A DNA stretch of 37,086 nt from Candidatus Bathyarchaeota archaeon (GCA_018396975.1 JAGTQA010000074.1:1-37086); one strand, 5' to 3'; numbered from the stretch's first letter, positions 16,332 to 24,777 are shown. Made by a program: numbers and translations. Notes: a model not told the origin generated them from the sequence alone.

Positions 16332-16679
16332 ATGGAGATAGATAAAGAGCAATTTAGGAAGATGTTCCCAAACCTCGCTAGGGAGATTGAGGGTGGAGAG
16401 AGCAAGATAACGATATCTTCTGTAAGGCTGGATCCAGAGGAGGGTGAGAGGGCTGCCTCAAAGAAATTTGATGGATACAACCCAGACGTGATCGACTTTC
16501 TAAGAAGATGCGATAATGAGGAGCAGGCTGAGGAGATAATAGCCTATCTGGAGAGGCGGGGTGAGATAAGCCACCAGTACGCCTCAAGCCTAAGAAAGCA
16601 GCTTAAGGAGAAGGGTGTTAGGAGTTTTGGGCCAAAGAAGGGCGAAGCATATTATCTTAGGGAGGCTGGATACAAGTAG
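16332..16679 (+). CDS. DUF2095-like conserved archaeal protein
   Basis: A 115-residue soluble protein. It starts MEIDKEQFRKMFPNLAREIE, continues with a strand ITISSVRLD, and holds the well-conserved C-terminal block GYNPDVIDFLRRCDNEEQAE ... RGEISHQYASSLRKQLKEKG ... RSFGPKKGEAYYL. That block is what I associate with the archaeal DUF2095 family; no activity is known and no catalytic motif is visible. AGGAG five bases before ATG 16332 decides the start; an ATG at 16311 or TTG at 16308 would add 7-8 residues without a ribosome binding site. Upstream is the nucleotidyltransferase gene on the same strand with a 57-base gap. Confidence 0.72.
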   Translation: MEIDKEQFRKMFPNLAREIEGGESKITISSVRLDPEEGERAASKKFDGYNPDVIDFLRRCDNEEQAEEIIAYLERRGEISHQYASSLRKQLKEKGVRSFGPKKGEAYYLREAGYK

Positions 16680-16777
16680 CTGAGATCATAGTTACGCGTA
16701 ACTTTTAAAAGGCTATAGGATTACATATTCCCTAAACTGTCCAATCTCCTAACAATACGTAATGGGGCCTGCATAAG

Positions 16778-18559
16778 TTGGGATGTAAGTATAGGTCTCT
16801 GGTAATCCATCTTCTTCTATTCTCTCTCATAATCCTCTATCTGCCCACAAGCATTATTCAGGCTGAGAATAACTCTGCCCAGTATTATGGGAGGGTGTCC
16901 GTCGGTGTAGAGAGGAGGGTAGAGTTCCTCAGCGGCGGCTACATTAGGATAAATGATACATTCACCCTCTCCTTGAATATTTCTGAGAGCGAGTCTCAGC
17001 CCACCGGGGCTACAGCGTATCTCACCGACTACACTGTTGGCGTGCCAAAAAATTACAGCAATAACTTAGTCTATTACTCGGCCCATGACTTTAGAGGCGA
17101 GATGCTCATAACGGCTCTGGAGGATGAGGGGGGATTCTTATGGTTAAAATTATCCTTCCCCGAGCCGATCACGCTTGCCGGTGATGGAATATACAATTTC
17201 ACGGTGACTTATGTCTTTTCCGATATGATTAGGAGGGAGGCTGGTAGGGTCTTTCGAGCCGAGTTTCCGCTATATCCCAGCCTAAGGGAGGAGGCAGCCT
17301 ACTGTAATGTTACGGTTGTCTTCCCATCAGCTGCATCGGTCTCAGAGAGCGATTATCCGAGTGATGTCTTCATTAACAAGACTAGCGACAACAGAATCCT
17401 ATGTAATTCCACCAGCCCGCTCATGGCATACGCAAACATTTCCTCATGGGCTAGGTTCTCAAGCACAACCTTCAGCCTACTAAAATTTCTAAATATGAGG
17501 AGGGAGATTAATATTGAGGGCTGGGGCAAGATTAGTGTAACAGACTTCTACGAGATAAGCGTGGTTAATAATAATGTTATAGGGCTTAATCTCCCATCTG
17601 GCGCATCAGGCATAGTAGTTTATGATGCCTACGGGCAATATGAGAAGAGCAATATAATTATCTCGGAGATGGAGGACTCAGTGTCCGTTAAGGTTATATT
17701 GGGTGAGAAACTCACGGATTATGGAGGTGGCAGAATAGCCGTATCCTATACGCTTCCCTTCTGGAAATATATTGTTAGGGAGGGATGGCAGAACTATATA
17801 TTAAACATAAATCTCACCAAGCCCGACGAGTGGGTGATAGATCATGCATCAATCATAATCGTCCTACCTGAGGGTGCTAGCATCATCCAAGAGAATGGTG
17901 TAAACCTAGCATCTAGTAAGGTCGGTTTATTCCAAGAGAGGGTGGCCGCCGAATACTATAGAGTTACGAGATATCAGAGTTTAGGCCTAAGCATAAAATA
18001 CCAGTATATGATTTTGTGGGCTGCATTTAGACCGACCCTGCTGGCTAGCGCCATAGCTGGTATAATAGGCTTAGCCGCAATAACTGTTAGGTTCATGAGG
18101 CTGGGTAGGGTCAGGGCCGTCATCCCAGCAGCGCATGTTCCGCCCGAAACCCTGAAGAGGTTTATTGAGACCTATGAGGAGAAGATTCGCATAATTTCTG
18201 AAATAGACAGTTTGGACCAGCAGTCTAGGAGGGGTAAGATATCAAGACGCCATTATAGGCTCCAAAGGAGGCTCCTAGAAGAGCGCCTATCAAACATCCA
18301 GAAGGGCATTAACGAGCTCAAGGCGGATATAGAGTCTGCTGGGGGCCACTACACTGACCTAATGAGGCGGCTGGAGGCTGCGAGCGCAAACATAGAGACT
18401 GTAAAAAGAAGTATTGCTGAGGTTGAGATTAGATATGCGCGTGGCGAGATATCGGCCGAGACCCGTCGGAGGCTCATTGAGGAGTATGAGCGTAGGAAGA
18501 GGGAGTCTGAAATCGAGATAGATGATGTTCTTTTAAGCCTTAAAGAGGAGATTTCGTGA
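16778..18559 (+). CDS. Ribophorin I (Ost1)-like membrane protein with cytoplasmic coiled coil
   Basis: A 593-residue protein: signal peptide (1-29, hydrophobic LVIHLLLFSLIILYLPTS), a large outside domain (30-410), one membrane helix (about 413-437) and a charged cytoplasmic coiled coil (455-590, ERLSNIQKGINELKADIESA). The region 243-440 follows eukaryotic ribophorin I/Ost1, a subunit of oligosaccharyltransferase: EINIEGWGKISVTDFYEI (Ost1: W-L-S-H-W type strand), VVYDAYGQYEKSNI, VILGEKLTDYGGGRIAVSYT (Ost1 'FGGWxxxY' strand), IIIVLPEGASI, and then SIKYQY before the helix. About nine N-x-S/T sequons lie in the outside domain, so it may itself be glycosylated. The coiled-coil tail is not part of Ost1. 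The TTG at 16778 is the only start that keeps the signal peptide. No AglB/Stt3 gene is in the window. The homology is my reading by eye; high-level family call is plausible, function is inferred. Confidence 0.68.
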   Translation: MGCKYRSLVIHLLLFSLIILYLPTSIIQAENNSAQYYGRVSVGVERRVEFLSGGYIRINDTFTLSLNISESESQPTGATAYLTDYTVGVPKNYSNNLVYYSAHDFRGEMLITALEDEGGFLWLKLSFPEPITLAGDGIYNFTVTYVFSDMIRREAGRVFRAEFPLYPSLREEAAYCNVTVVFPSAASVSESDYPSDVFINKTSDNRILCNSTSPLMAYANISSWARFSSTTFSLLKFLNMRREINIEGWGKISVTDFYEISVVNNNVIGLNLPSGASGIVVYDAYGQYEKSNIIISEMEDSVSVKVILGEKLTDYGGGRIAVSYTLPFWKYIVREGWQNYILNINLTKPDEWVIDHASIIIVLPEGASIIQENGVNLASSKVGLFQERVAAEYYRVTRYQSLGLSIKYQYMILWAAFRPTLLASAIAGIIGLAAITVRFMRLGRVRAVIPAAHVPPETLKRFIETYEEKIRIISEIDSLDQQSRRGKISRRHYRLQRRLLEERLSNIQKGINELKADIESAGGHYTDLMRRLEAASANIETVKRSIAEVEIRYARGEISAETRRRLIEEYERRKRESEIEIDDVLLSLKEEIS

Positions 18560-18569
18560 TTTACTCCCC

Positions 18570-18594
18570 TTATTCGGATTCCGAATCGGAATAA
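18570..18594. promoter_or_regulatory. 25-base palindrome upstream of trmB (candidate operator)
   Basis: The arms TTATTCGGATTC and GAATCGGAATAA pair at 11 of 12 positions around one base. Within it lie two overlapping perfect 13-base palindromes, TTCGGATTCCGAA and TTCCGAATCGGAA. It lies 40-65 bases before the trmB ATG and 11 bases after the ribophorin-like gene's stop, where a regulator operator or, less likely, a hairpin of the preceding transcript would sit. Confidence 0.55.
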
Positions 18595-18634
18595 GTAGGA
18601 AATCTGATATGTTTTTTCAATACAGTTTTGTTTT

Positions 18635-19483
18635 ATGGCGGTAAGGGGGATGTCGCCGAGAATATTTTGGAGAGACCTACAAGATTATTTTGGTCTCTCA
18701 GAGTATGAGGCAAAGGCCTACGAGTTTCTGGTGGGGGAGGGCCCCTCAACCGCTAGGAGGATAAGTGTGGCATGTGGGATTCCAAGGACGAAGATCTATG
18801 AAACCCTAAAGAAGCTCATTGAATATGAGATGATCATTGAGGTCCCGGTCAATCCTAAGCGCTTCGCGGCTCTGCCACCAAGCGAAGTCTTAAGGCCCAT
18901 ACTTAAGCTTCAAAAGATGGCTATTAGACGCTTTAATGAAATTGTTTGGAGTTTGCAGAAGAGATATGAGAGGACGATATCTTTAACCAGCATGTTGAGG
19001 GGGGAGTTCTGGCTCTTCCTCGGATCAGATACTATAAAGGGTGTTTCAGACGTGTTATCTAAGGCGAGAAGGGAGATCGTCACCCTACTCTCATGGGGTT
19101 CCTTTGCTCAATTCTACAATGTTTTTGGGAGACTACTTGATGGATTAGTTGAGCGTGGGGTGAAAGTTCAAGTGTGCTTCTCAGCCGACTCGGAGATAGA
19201 TCGAAGAATCTGCAGAAATATAGGCTTAAACTATAAGGTTGTCAACATTAACCTATCCTCCTCAATAATTTTCCTAAGGGTTGACGATGAATATTTAATA
19301 GTATATGTGCCGCTTAGAAGCAGTGGACTAACCAATGGCGATGGCGTAGCGGTTCTACTCAAAAATCGAATATTAAGCAGCTTACTCGATGAGGTTCTCT
19401 GGGGTTCGTCGCGATTGGAGGGAAGGGGCCAATCAATAAATCATCTGATGGGGTTAGCACCCCCGGCTGCACACCAACACTAA
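18635..19483 (+). CDS. TrmB-family transcriptional regulator
   Basis: A 282-residue regulator. Residues 12-85 form a winged helix typical of TrmB: YFGLSEYEAKAYEFLVGEGP, STARRISVACGIPRTKIYETL (recognition helix) and KKLIEYEMIIEVPVNPKRFAAL (wing). After a coiled-coil linker (90-120) comes a phospholipase-D-like sensor half (GEFWLFLGSDTIKGVSDVLSKARREIV onward to ~265) as in sugar-responsive TrmB proteins, though no sugar-binding residues can be assigned. An ATG at 18650 is an alternative start. The strong palindrome at 18570-18594 just upstream suggests autoregulation. Its neighbours are the ribophorin-like gene upstream and, convergent, the archaeosortase. Confidence 0.85.
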   Translation: MAVRGMSPRIFWRDLQDYFGLSEYEAKAYEFLVGEGPSTARRISVACGIPRTKIYETLKKLIEYEMIIEVPVNPKRFAALPPSEVLRPILKLQKMAIRRFNEIVWSLQKRYERTISLTSMLRGEFWLFLGSDTIKGVSDVLSKARREIVTLLSWGSFAQFYNVFGRLLDGLVERGVKVQVCFSADSEIDRRICRNIGLNYKVVNINLSSSIIFLRVDDEYLIVYVPLRSSGLTNGDGVAVLLKNRILSSLLDEVLWGSSRLEGRGQSINHLMGLAPPAAHQH

Positions 19484-19514
19484 TATAACTCATTTTGAAA
19501 TCGTGAGTTTTCAC

Positions 19515-20543
19515 TCATACGCTTCGACATCTTCTTTTAGAGAGGAATTGCACCCCAATAATTACTAGCTGATAAGCTATGATCCATAGCATAGAGTATA
19601 ATGGCCCATAGTAATTGTGGAAGCGCTGGACCTCTAGGGATGTAGCACCATACTCCACCGCTAACATGAAAATTCTCACTATTCTCAAAGCATTAATGAG
19701 GTATGTGATTATAGCGCCTATTAAGAAGTAGGCTGCTTTCCGCCTCCACGAAAAATCCTCATCCTTCAAAAATAATATAGTTATGACCGAGTATATTATG
19801 AGACTATCTATGCCGGAGCACGGCCAAGCTATGCCGAATGCAGCCTCCCCCCTATCGCTCCAAACCCTTAAAACTGGTGTCTTATAGGACTGCCCCTCTA
19901 GATCAACCCTATAGCCCATTAAGGCTAGGAGGTTCGATGCTAATATCGCTGTGGATGGGACGAGTATCTGGAATGGTGTAAACTCTCCGAAGGGATAGAG
20001 GTTATCTATGAGGTAGATTGCGCCCAAAATCCCTATTAGGGTTATTGGTAGGAGGAAGTATCTTAAGCCTTTAATGCCGTAAGCCAATACTGCCATGACT
20101 AGAGATAGTATTGTGAAGACAAGATATTCTACTGTGAGCGGCATTGTTCTCGACCACCAATCCAGCCCATAATGTTTGGGGGATATTTCCATTATTAGCG
20201 TGTTGAGGCCGGAGAAGTATGCAGCTAAAACATATACTGTTGGGAGTAGGGACACGATAAATAGCGTTATTAGGCGGCTGGACCTAACCTCCTGAATCTT
20301 TAATGGGATCTCCTTCCAATTCATGGAGAGTTCAAGGGAGGAAAGCCATAGAAAGAAGAGGTAGTATGCTCTGCCCTTCCAAGTCTCCTCATATGAGCTC
20401 GGATATAAAATCCACAATATGAGGAAGGATATTGCGAAGGACACGACGAAGAGAACCTTTAATATACTAAACAATCGAATTTTTATGGTGGTCGAAGCCT
20501 TCTCTCTCAGCAGCCGCACTAAAATGCGCAGTAAATTTGCCAT
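19515..20543 (-). CDS. Archaeosortase/exosortase family transpeptidase
   Basis: A 342-residue polytopic membrane protein with eight or so helices. The catalytic triad expected for exosortase/archaeosortase is visible: Cys in AWPCSGIDSL (about residue 242), Arg in INALRIVRI (about 287 or 290), and His in FHNYYGPLYS (about 309). These enzymes cut C-terminal sorting tripartite tails (for example PGF-CTERM or PEF-CTERM) and attach the protein to a lipid. The first ~190 residues are an additional membrane part of variable sequence. No protein with a recognisable sorting tail lies next to it, so the target is unknown, and I cannot place it in a numbered subfamily. ATG 20543 is preceded immediately by a GTG; AGGTG overlaps the start. 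Confidence 0.85.
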   Translation of the reverse strand: MANLLRILVRLLREKASTTIKIRLFSILKVLFVVSFAISFLILWILYPSSYEETWKGRAYYLFFLWLSSLELSMNWKEIPLKIQEVRSSRLITLFIVSLLPTVYVLAAYFSGLNTLIMEISPKHYGLDWWSRTMPLTVEYLVFTILSLVMAVLAYGIKGLRYFLLPITLIGILGAIYLIDNLYPFGEFTPFQILVPSTAILASNLLALMGYRVDLEGQSYKTPVLRVWSDRGEAAFGIAWPCSGIDSLIIYSVITILFLKDEDFSWRRKAAYFLIGAIITYLINALRIVRIFMLAVEYGATSLEVQRFHNYYGPLYSMLWIIAYQLVIIGVQFLSKRRCRSV

Positions 20544-20660
20544 CACCTAAACAACCCTAACAACAAGATCCTACAAAGATAAAAATCTTTTGTGGAATTT
20601 AAGAGAGCATGTCTTTTGCATCAGAAATACCAGCTAAAACCGGATGGAAAATTTTCCCCA

Positions 20661-21716
20661 TTAAATAGACCAGTATCTTGATTGAACCCTCTTTACAGCC
20701 TCAATTATTTTCTCCGCCCCCTTCTGGGCTGCTAGATTTATGGGCGGCCTCCTATCCATAATTTTAATCGCCATGCCAGCCATTCTAGCTATGCATGCTG
20801 CAGCAGCCCTTCTGAGCAGCCAAGTGTTATATCCGCCCTCTAGAACCGCCACCAACCTACCACCGCACACTTTATGCGCCAGATCATGTATTACGCCGAA
20901 GATTTTTGGGTATATTTGGGCTGATAGGGCTAAGTTTCCAATACCATCCCTATAATATCCGTCGAAGCCGGCTGAGACAAGTATGAACTGCGGCCTATAC
21001 TGTTCCGCTATGGGTAGAACTACTGTCTTCATGGCCCTCCAGTATGCTGGGTCGCCTGATCCATATGGAAGCGGTATATTAACTGTGTATCCGCGCCCCT
21101 CACCAGCGCCAACCTCCCATATGAAGCCCGTTCCGGGAAATTCCCTTGGATCCTCATGTATGCTCATGTAGAGCACGCTGCTGGTGTCATAGAATATGTC
21201 CTGTGTCCCATTACCATGATGTGTGTCTATATCGAGGATTAGAATCCTCTCCAGCCCATGCTTCCTCTGTAGGTATCTTGCCGCTATGGCAACATTATTG
21301 AATATGCAGAATCCCTCTGAGTAGTCCGGACCAGCATGGTGGCCCGGGGGCCTAATAAGCGCAAATGCATTACTGAACTCGCCAGAAATAACCCTCTCCA
21401 CAGCCTCGATTGCGCCCCCAGCGGCCATTATAGCGACATCAAAGCTCTCTGCGGATACTTCGGTCTCCTCGTCAAGCAGTCCTCCCCCAGCGCTACATAT
21501 GGATCTAACCCTATTTATATGCTCAGCTTTGTGGATTGACTCTAGATCCTCCATGCTTGCTGGCCTAGGCTCTATTAGCCTAATGCATCCAGTCTCGATT
21601 AGGCGGCTCTCTAATATGCCATTTATTATTGCAGTTAGTCGCCGTGGCCTCTCTGGATGCCGGCCTCCAGTTCTATGATCTAGGTATCTTGGCGTGTATA
21701 TTATTGCCGTTCCCAT
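20661..21716 (-). CDS. Histone-deacetylase-superfamily amidohydrolase
   Basis: A 351-residue zinc-dependent deacetylase of the HDAC/acetoin-utilisation/acetylpolyamine amidohydrolase superfamily. GGRHPERPRRL near residue 17 begins the fold, RPPGHHA holds the catalytic His pair, DIDTHHGNGTQ carries the zinc Asp and His, VSAGFDGY the second zinc Asp, and LEGGYN the catalytic Tyr. All key residues are intact. The N-terminal GxxHPERPxR and overall length fit the archaeal/bacterial class II-like members, whose substrates may be acetyl-lysine or acetylpolyamine; neither is shown here. Alba, a known acetylation target in Sulfolobus, is encoded elsewhere in this window. GGTGG eight bases before the ATG. 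It starts 3 bases after the stop of the asparagine-synthetase-like gene, so they are one operon. Confidence 0.9.
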   Translation of the reverse strand: MGTAIIYTPRYLDHRTGGRHPERPRRLTAIINGILESRLIETGCIRLIEPRPASMEDLESIHKAEHINRVRSICSAGGGLLDEETEVSAESFDVAIMAAGGAIEAVERVISGEFSNAFALIRPPGHHAGPDYSEGFCIFNNVAIAARYLQRKHGLERILILDIDTHHGNGTQDIFYDTSSVLYMSIHEDPREFPGTGFIWEVGAGEGRGYTVNIPLPYGSGDPAYWRAMKTVVLPIAEQYRPQFILVSAGFDGYYRDGIGNLALSAQIYPKIFGVIHDLAHKVCGGRLVAVLEGGYNTWLLRRAAAACIARMAGMAIKIMDRRPPINLAAQKGAEKIIEAVKRVQSRYWSI

Positions 21717-21719
21717 CCC

Positions 21720-23198
21720 CTAAACCACCAATCCCCGAAATATCTGGCTGACCAATTCATGCATCTTTAATCCTTTTCTCCGCGCTATCCTATTAAGGGC
21801 TTTACTCACTCCACTCCCATACTGAATTGCCTTCTTAGGTCTGAGATAGACCTCCTGTGGAAGACCCATATGTCTAGCCAGATGCCTAAGTATCCTCTTC
21901 CTTAGGGGGTCATCTGCGGACGCAATCTTCATGCTCGCCGGTAAGCTGAGCGCTAGCGATGCTAGATCATAATCTACGTAGGGAAATATGACCTCGACAC
22001 TATGGAAGGAGCACACCTTCTCCTCCGGCTCCAAACTGGCCTCATGAAGCCTTAGCACATCGTTATATAGGGTTTGCTCAAGATCCTTCTCCGACCGACA
22101 ATAATCCTTAAGATACTTGTGGTAGCCAGCGAAGAGCTCATCGCTTCCCTGACCTGAGAGCATAGCCCTAAAGCCCATTCCGGAGGAGGTCTCAGCTGCC
22201 CAGAATAATGGAATATATATTGACGCCTTGAGGGCGTTGTCCTCCTCAATCAACCAAATAACCTTAGGTAATGTTTCCTCAACATCCTCAATCGTGTAGG
22301 CTTTGGCCTTAATTGGAAGCCCTATCTCGCCGGCAACCTTCTCAGCATGCTCCAGATCCTCGGAGCCTTCAAGCCCAACTGATATGAGAAGCGGCCTCAC
22401 ACCGGCCTCAACCGCCAGGGCAGCTATAACCGTGCTATCTAGGCCTCCGGAGAAGGGAACTGAGACCGCCTCTAGGCCCACCGTTCTCTTTCTAACCGAC
22501 TCTAGAAGGATCCTATGGAGCTCTTGAACGGCTTCCACCCCACCAATCAATCTAATTTTAGGCTTCTCTAGGGTCTTAACTGGCCGGATTATTAGGCTAC
22601 TCTCCGATATCTCGACTAGGCTGCCGGGTGGAAGGGACCTTATACATTCATCTCCTATCCCCAGAGCCCACAGAGCCTTACGCTCAGAGGCCAGAGCATA
22701 GAGCCGCTCGCTCACGCCAAGATAGAGCGGCTTAGCCCCCATAGGATCTCTCCCAGCAAACATTCTACCACTATCCTCTAGGATTACGAAAGCGAATGAT
22801 CCATCCACATCGCGAATTATACTCTCAGCAGCATCTTTAGCACTACTAAACCGCCCAACTATATTGGAGATAGCGCTGGCCCCAAGCGGAGGCCTAAATC
22901 CCCTTCCATCAAAGGCAATCCTAAACTCACCCCACTCAATAGGCTGTGGTGCGTCACCCAGCAGTATGGGATTAAAGATATAACCCAGCGCGATGCTGGA
23001 TTTAGTATCCCTCAATAGGGTGGTTAGGCTCTCGAGATCCTCAAATCCAAATGTCGCAGAATCCGTTGATACACCATAAACGGCACCCCTATGCCTCAAT
23101 ACGCCTAGTACTTTAATGGCTTCCGGAATGACGTTCTCCCCGCGCCTAGAGACCAAAGATATTAGGCCGCCCACAGCCGAGACCCCACAACCATACAA
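21720..23198 (-). CDS. Asparagine synthetase-like protein with degenerate glutaminase domain
   Basis: A 492-residue two-domain AsnB-type protein. The C-terminal synthetase domain (about 225-460) is intact: PP-loop VPFSGGLDSTVIAALA (SGGLDS 250-255), LSGQGSDELFAGYHKY and the later VEVIFPYVDYDLASLALSLP and PKKAIQYGSG, the AMP-forming core. The N-terminal class II glutaminase domain (1-190) keeps LRHRG, DGSFAFVI and GRDPMGAKPLY, but the catalytic Cys is at position 4 (TTG-start MYGCGVSAVGG), not 2, and the NGE glutamine-binding motif is replaced by DGR (97-99). No start codon directly precedes the Cys. It may use ammonia, have another nucleophile arrangement, or need trimming. HDAC-family gene follows 3 bases later. 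It is divergent from purB. Confidence 0.83.
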   Translation of the reverse strand: MYGCGVSAVGGLISLVSRRGENVIPEAIKVLGVLRHRGAVYGVSTDSATFGFEDLESLTTLLRDTKSSIALGYIFNPILLGDAPQPIEWGEFRIAFDGRGFRPPLGASAISNIVGRFSSAKDAAESIIRDVDGSFAFVILEDSGRMFAGRDPMGAKPLYLGVSERLYALASERKALWALGIGDECIRSLPPGSLVEISESSLIIRPVKTLEKPKIRLIGGVEAVQELHRILLESVRKRTVGLEAVSVPFSGGLDSTVIAALAVEAGVRPLLISVGLEGSEDLEHAEKVAGEIGLPIKAKAYTIEDVEETLPKVIWLIEEDNALKASIYIPLFWAAETSSGMGFRAMLSGQGSDELFAGYHKYLKDYCRSEKDLEQTLYNDVLRLHEASLEPEEKVCSFHSVEVIFPYVDYDLASLALSLPASMKIASADDPLRKRILRHLARHMGLPQEVYLRPKKAIQYGSGVSKALNRIARRKGLKMHELVSQIFRGLVV

Positions 23199-23259
23199 TT
23201 CAATAATCCAAAATTTTAAGGCTCCTGAATTCGACTGCTGAAAAGCATATGCTTGGGCT

Positions 23260-23296
23260 AGAGGGAGAGGCTATTTTGGGAGATAGGGAGGTATCT
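23260..23296 (+). repeat. Dispersed intergenic repeat, copy A
   Basis: GAGGGAGAGGCTATTTTGG followed by GAGATAGGGAGGTATC. It lies between the divergent asnB-like and purB starts, about 87 bases before purB and on its strand. In one frame it reads RERLFWEIGRY. Confidence 0.6.
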
Positions 23297-23336
23297 ACAC
23301 CATAAGCGATTAAGCTAATAAGTGTGAATAATAGCA

Positions 23337-23343
23337 TTTATAT
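23337..23343 (+). promoter_or_regulatory. TATA box of purB
   Basis: TTTATAT lies about 40 bases before the TTG start of purB. Transcription would start near 23366, just before the GAGGCGG ribosome binding site at 23371-23377. Confidence 0.5.
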
Positions 23344-23382
23344 CGGTGGCAGCAGCATAACCACCCTCAGAGGCGGATTGCA

Positions 23383-24753
23383 TTGCCCATACTCCCCATA
23401 GATGCCGGGCGATATGGAACCCCCGAGATGCTCAAGGTATTCGAGGAGGAAAATTACATCCAGAGAATGCTCGATGTAGAGGCCGCACTCGCATGGGCCC
23501 AGAGCGAAGTCGGCGAAATCCCAAAAGAGGCAGCCGAGAAGATCATGGAGATGGCATCAACAAAATATGTTAAGGTCAGCCGAGTAAAAGAGATTGAGAA
23601 GGAGATAAAGCATGATGTCATGGCCCTTGTTAGGGCCCTATCAGAGGTCTGCGGGCCGAGCGGGGCATACGTCCACCTAGGAATAACAAGCTACGATGTG
23701 GTTGATACGGCTAGGGCCCTCCAAATCAGGGATGCATTAGACATAATTGAACGGCGCCTAAATGAACTGGAGCTAGTCCTCCTGAACCTAGCCGACAAAT
23801 ATAAGAGCACGATAATGATGGGGCGGACCCATGGGCAGCATGCCCTCCCAATAACATTTGGGCTCAAAATGGCGGTTTGGATGAGGGAGGTCTCGAGACA
23901 CATACAAAGGTTGAGGGATTGTAGAAGGCGCATTCTGGTTGGAAAGATAACTGGCGCGGTTGGAACGCAGGCTGGCTTAGGCCAAAACGCCCAAAAGATC
24001 CAGAGGCTCGTTATGGATAGGCTTGGGCTTCAGCCCCCAGAGGTCACAACCCAGATAATTCAGAGGGATAGGCACGCTGAGCTCATATGCCTTCTAGCGA
24101 TCATAGCCTCCTCACTAGACAAGTTTGCGACCGAAATAAGAGAGCTCCAGAGGACTGAGATAGCCGAGGTCTTCGAGCCCTTCGAGAGGCAGAAGCAAGT
24201 TGGGAGCTCAACAATGCCCCATAAACGCAACCCTGAGATATGTGAGAGGGTATGTGGGCTGGCGAAGGTTGTTAGGAGCCTAGTTATCCCAGCCCTAGAA
24301 AATATCCCCACATGGAACGAGAGGGATCTAACACAGTCATCGGCCGAGAGATTCATCATACCCGAGGCATTCATCCTAGTTGATTACATGCTGAGCCTAA
24401 TGATATGGGTCCTCTCAAACCTAGAGGTTGACGAGGAGAGAATGCGCAAAAACATGGAGTTAACTGAGGGAAGAGCCCTCTCAGAAGCCGTCATGATAGC
24501 ACTAGTTAGGAAGGGAATGAACCGACAGGATGCGCATGAACTCCTAAGGCAGCTAGCCATCAAAAGCGCCATAGAGAAAAGACACTTTAAGGAGATCCTC
24601 CTAAACAATGAGACCATAAGAAAATTCCTCTCTGAGGAAGAGGTTAGTGAGGCGCTGGACCCAAAAAATTACCTTGGCACAACGATCGAGCAGATAGAGA
24701 ATGCCATAAAAATAACTAGGCTTGAGAGGCTTGAGAGGGGCCTAAAAGATTAG
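23383..24753 (+). CDS. purB: Adenylosuccinate lyase
   Basis: PurB removes fumarate from SAICAR and from adenylosuccinate. The 456-residue protein is of the fumarase/aspartase superfamily: RYGTPEMLKVFEEENYIQRMLDVEAALAWAQ at the N-terminus, HDVMALVRAL, YVHLGITSYDVVDTARALQIRDA (substrate His region), GRTHGQHALPITFGLK (catalytic His), and the signature VGSSTMPHKRNPE with the mobile catalytic Ser loop. Full family length. Start is TTG after GAGGCGG with five bases; the family N-terminus (PI.....RYG) supports it. It is flanked upstream and downstream by copies of the dispersed repeat. Confidence 0.96.
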   Translation: MPILPIDAGRYGTPEMLKVFEEENYIQRMLDVEAALAWAQSEVGEIPKEAAEKIMEMASTKYVKVSRVKEIEKEIKHDVMALVRALSEVCGPSGAYVHLGITSYDVVDTARALQIRDALDIIERRLNELELVLLNLADKYKSTIMMGRTHGQHALPITFGLKMAVWMREVSRHIQRLRDCRRRILVGKITGAVGTQAGLGQNAQKIQRLVMDRLGLQPPEVTTQIIQRDRHAELICLLAIIASSLDKFATEIRELQRTEIAEVFEPFERQKQVGSSTMPHKRNPEICERVCGLAKVVRSLVIPALENIPTWNERDLTQSSAERFIIPEAFILVDYMLSLMIWVLSNLEVDEERMRKNMELTEGRALSEAVMIALVRKGMNRQDAHELLRQLAIKSAIEKRHFKEILLNNETIRKFLSEEEVSEALDPKNYLGTTIEQIENAIKITRLERLERGLKD

Positions 24754-24777
24754 GGGTCACACCCCTGAGAAGGCCGT

